Positions 5,290 through 6,463 of a DNA stretch of 6,463 bases are shown here, piece after piece (position 1 is the stretch's first letter; each line of letters opens with the position of its first letter). A program made the translations under genes and the position numbers. Under the pieces are notes generated by a model. That model was not told the DNA's origin, searched no databases, and saw only the letters and a program-made list of their open reading frames with translations. Source of the DNA: an uncultured Ignavibacteria bacterium (GTDB lineage: Bacteria; Bacteroidota; Ignavibacteria; Tepidaquicellales; Tepidaquicellaceae). Location: NCBI GenBank assembly GCA_937924675.1, contig CALEVL010000054.1:1-6463 (forward strand). Reading direction: 5' to 3'.

Positions 5290-5879
5290 TGAGCAAGGAA
5301 AAGATCATACTGGTCGGCGGCGGCGGACACTGCAAATCATGCCTTGATATTATTTACAGCTCAGAAATTTTTGATGTTGTTGGTATAGTAGATGTAAAGG
5401 AAAAGATTGGCGAGAGAGTCCTGGATTCAAAGATCATCGCATGTGACGATGACATCCCTTCGCTTATCGGACCTGACATAAGCTTTCTGATTACAATTGG
5501 GTTTATCCGTTCCTGTGAAGTAAGAGTGAAAATATTCGAGTATCTGATTTCGCTCGGTGCAAAGATCGCAACGGTCATCTCTCCATATGCCGTTGTATCA
5601 GATTATTCTAAGATTGGACACGGCACAATTGTCATGCATCACTCTGTTGTAAACGCGGATGCAGTGATTGGCAGCAATTGTATAATCAATACAAAAGCTC
5701 TGATAGAACATGATGCTGTGATCGGCGATCAATGCCATATTTCCACAGGCGCAATAATAAACGGCGGAGTCAATGTTGGCGCCAAAACATTTGTAGGAAG
5801 CGGTACAGTAACAAAGCAATACATCAGCATTCCGGAAAACAGTTTTATTAAGGCAAGCAGTCTTGTTACGGGAAAGTAA
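5289..5879 (+). CDS. PglD/NeuD-family sugar O/N-acetyltransferase (left-handed beta-helix)
   Basis: The 196-residue protein has the two-part PglD/NeuD design. The N-terminal Rossmann-like sugar-nucleotide domain starts with IILVGGGGHCKSCLDII (6-22). The C-terminal hexapeptide-repeat beta-helix (about 97-190) has repeats such as SKIGHGTIV, AVIGSNCII, AVIGDQCHI and VNVGAKTFVG. The segment NTKALIEHD (134-142) carries H141, the position of the catalytic base in C. jejuni PglD, and H150 in CHISTGA matches the second active-site histidine. It would acetylate the 4-amino group made by the upstream enzyme using acetyl-CoA, completing a di-N-acetyl or mono-N-acetyl dideoxy sugar. Its ATG shares one base with the upstream stop, so translational coupling is likely. 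NeuD-like O-acetylation of a sialic acid is an alternative, but the pairing with a LegC-family aminotransferase favours N-acetylation. Cytoplasmic. Confidence 0.88.
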   Translation: MSKEKIILVGGGGHCKSCLDIIYSSEIFDVVGIVDVKEKIGERVLDSKIIACDDDIPSLIGPDISFLITIGFIRSCEVRVKIFEYLISLGAKIATVISPYAVVSDYSKIGHGTIVMHHSVVNADAVIGSNCIINTKALIEHDAVIGDQCHISTGAIINGGVNVGAKTFVGSGTVTKQYISIPENSFIKASSLVTGK

Positions 5880-5915
5880 CATACAGTTGAAACGAAGCAA
5901 AACAAAAAGAAATTA

Positions 5916-6463
5916 ATGATCGATTACAAAGCAAATGAACTGCTGAGATTTACAACGGCAGGAAGTGTAGATGACGGAAAGAGTACATTGATCGGCAGAT
6001 TGTTGTATGATTCGAAATCAATATTTGAAGATCAGCTTGAGAATGTGAAGAAATCAAGCATTCATAAGGGACTTGAGTATGTTGACCTGTCGCTTTTGAC
6101 TGATGGTTTGCGGGCGGAAAGAGAACAGAGCATTACAATTGATGTTGCATACAGATACTTTACCACTCCAAAAAGGAAGTTTATTATTGCAGACACACCG
6201 GGACATATTCAGTACACACGCAACATGGTAACCGGAGCGTCCACATCCAACCTGGCACTTATTCTTGTGGATGCAAGAAACGGCGTAGTTGAGCAGACAT
6301 GCAGGCACTCGCTCATTGCTTCTCTTCTTAAGATAAACCACATTGTACTGTGTGTCAATAAGATGGACCTTGTTGATTTTTCACAGGAAGTTTATGACAA
6401 GATAGTTAAAGACTATCGCGCATTTGCAGCAAAGCTTGAGGTGAAAGACATTCACTTCTTGCC
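5916..6463 (+). CDS. cysN: Sulfate adenylyltransferase subunit 1 (ATP sulfurylase GTPase), N-terminal part
   Basis: The first 182 residues are visible; the gene runs off the right edge. They form the GTPase domain of CysN, related to EF-Tu/EF-1A, which couples GTP hydrolysis to APS formation by CysD. Motifs are G1 GSVDDGKST (16-24), the switch I run [20 protein letters not shown] (63-82), G3 DTPGH (93-97), [10 protein letters not shown] (100-109), [11 protein letters not shown] (118-128) and G4 NKMD (148-151). The family normally continues with two beta-barrel domains for about 450 residues or more, all outside the window. Whether a second kinase domain is fused at the C-terminus (CysNC/NodQ type) cannot be seen, but a separate cysC upstream makes this unlikely. 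It starts 36 bases after the acetyltransferase stop without a clear Shine-Dalgarno sequence. Confidence 0.95.
   Translation, partial: MIDYKANELLRFTTAGSVDDGKSTLIGRLLYDSKSIFEDQLENVKKSSIHKGLEYVDLSLLTDGLRAEREQSITIDVAYRYFTTPKRKFIIADTPGHIQYTRNMVTGASTSNLALILVDARNGVVEQTCRHSLIASLLKINHIVLCVNKMDLVDFSQEVYDKIVKDYRAFAAKLEVKDIHFL

Overview
The window reads as bacterial chromosome from a moderately AT-rich genome. Start codons lack a clear Shine-Dalgarno sequence, and two sites resemble the Bacteroidota-type promoter element TAnnTTTG. These traits, with the protein styles and the palindrome-rich intergenic DNA, suggest the Bacteroidota / Ignavibacteriota / Chlorobiota group. That placement is an inference; no rRNA or marker gene is present.

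Layout. (1) Positions 1-1515, minus strand: a long gene, open at the left edge, for a protein with two tandem class I SAM-methyltransferase domains. It is easy to miss because its stop codon lies outside the window. (2) Positions 1516-2549: a 1 kb divergent intergenic region. Its centre (1774-2365) is a dense nested array of REP-like palindromes built on the arm CGNNMCCAARC, with compensatory base changes between copies. I find no credible protein gene there. (3) Positions 2550 to the right edge, plus strand: a tightly packed run cysC - cysD - LegC-family aminotransferase - PglD/NeuD-family acetyltransferase - cysN, the last cut by the window end.

How the genes work together. CysD and CysN form ATP sulfurylase (sulfate + ATP to APS) and CysC phosphorylates APS to PAPS. 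Between cysD and cysN sit two nucleotide-sugar genes: a PLP aminotransferase that would convert a 4-keto sugar nucleotide to a 4-amino sugar, and a hexapeptide-repeat acetyltransferase that would N-acetylate it. This is the bacillosamine / legionaminic-acid type of chemistry. Mixing PAPS supply with amino-sugar synthesis suggests a locus for a surface glycan that may be sulfated, and the divergent methyltransferase may modify the same glycan. No sulfotransferase or glycosyltransferase is visible here, so the sulfated-glycan idea is an inference.

The best candidate for something undescribed is the nested palindrome array between the divergent genes. The split sulfate-activation operon and the duplicated methyltransferase come next.
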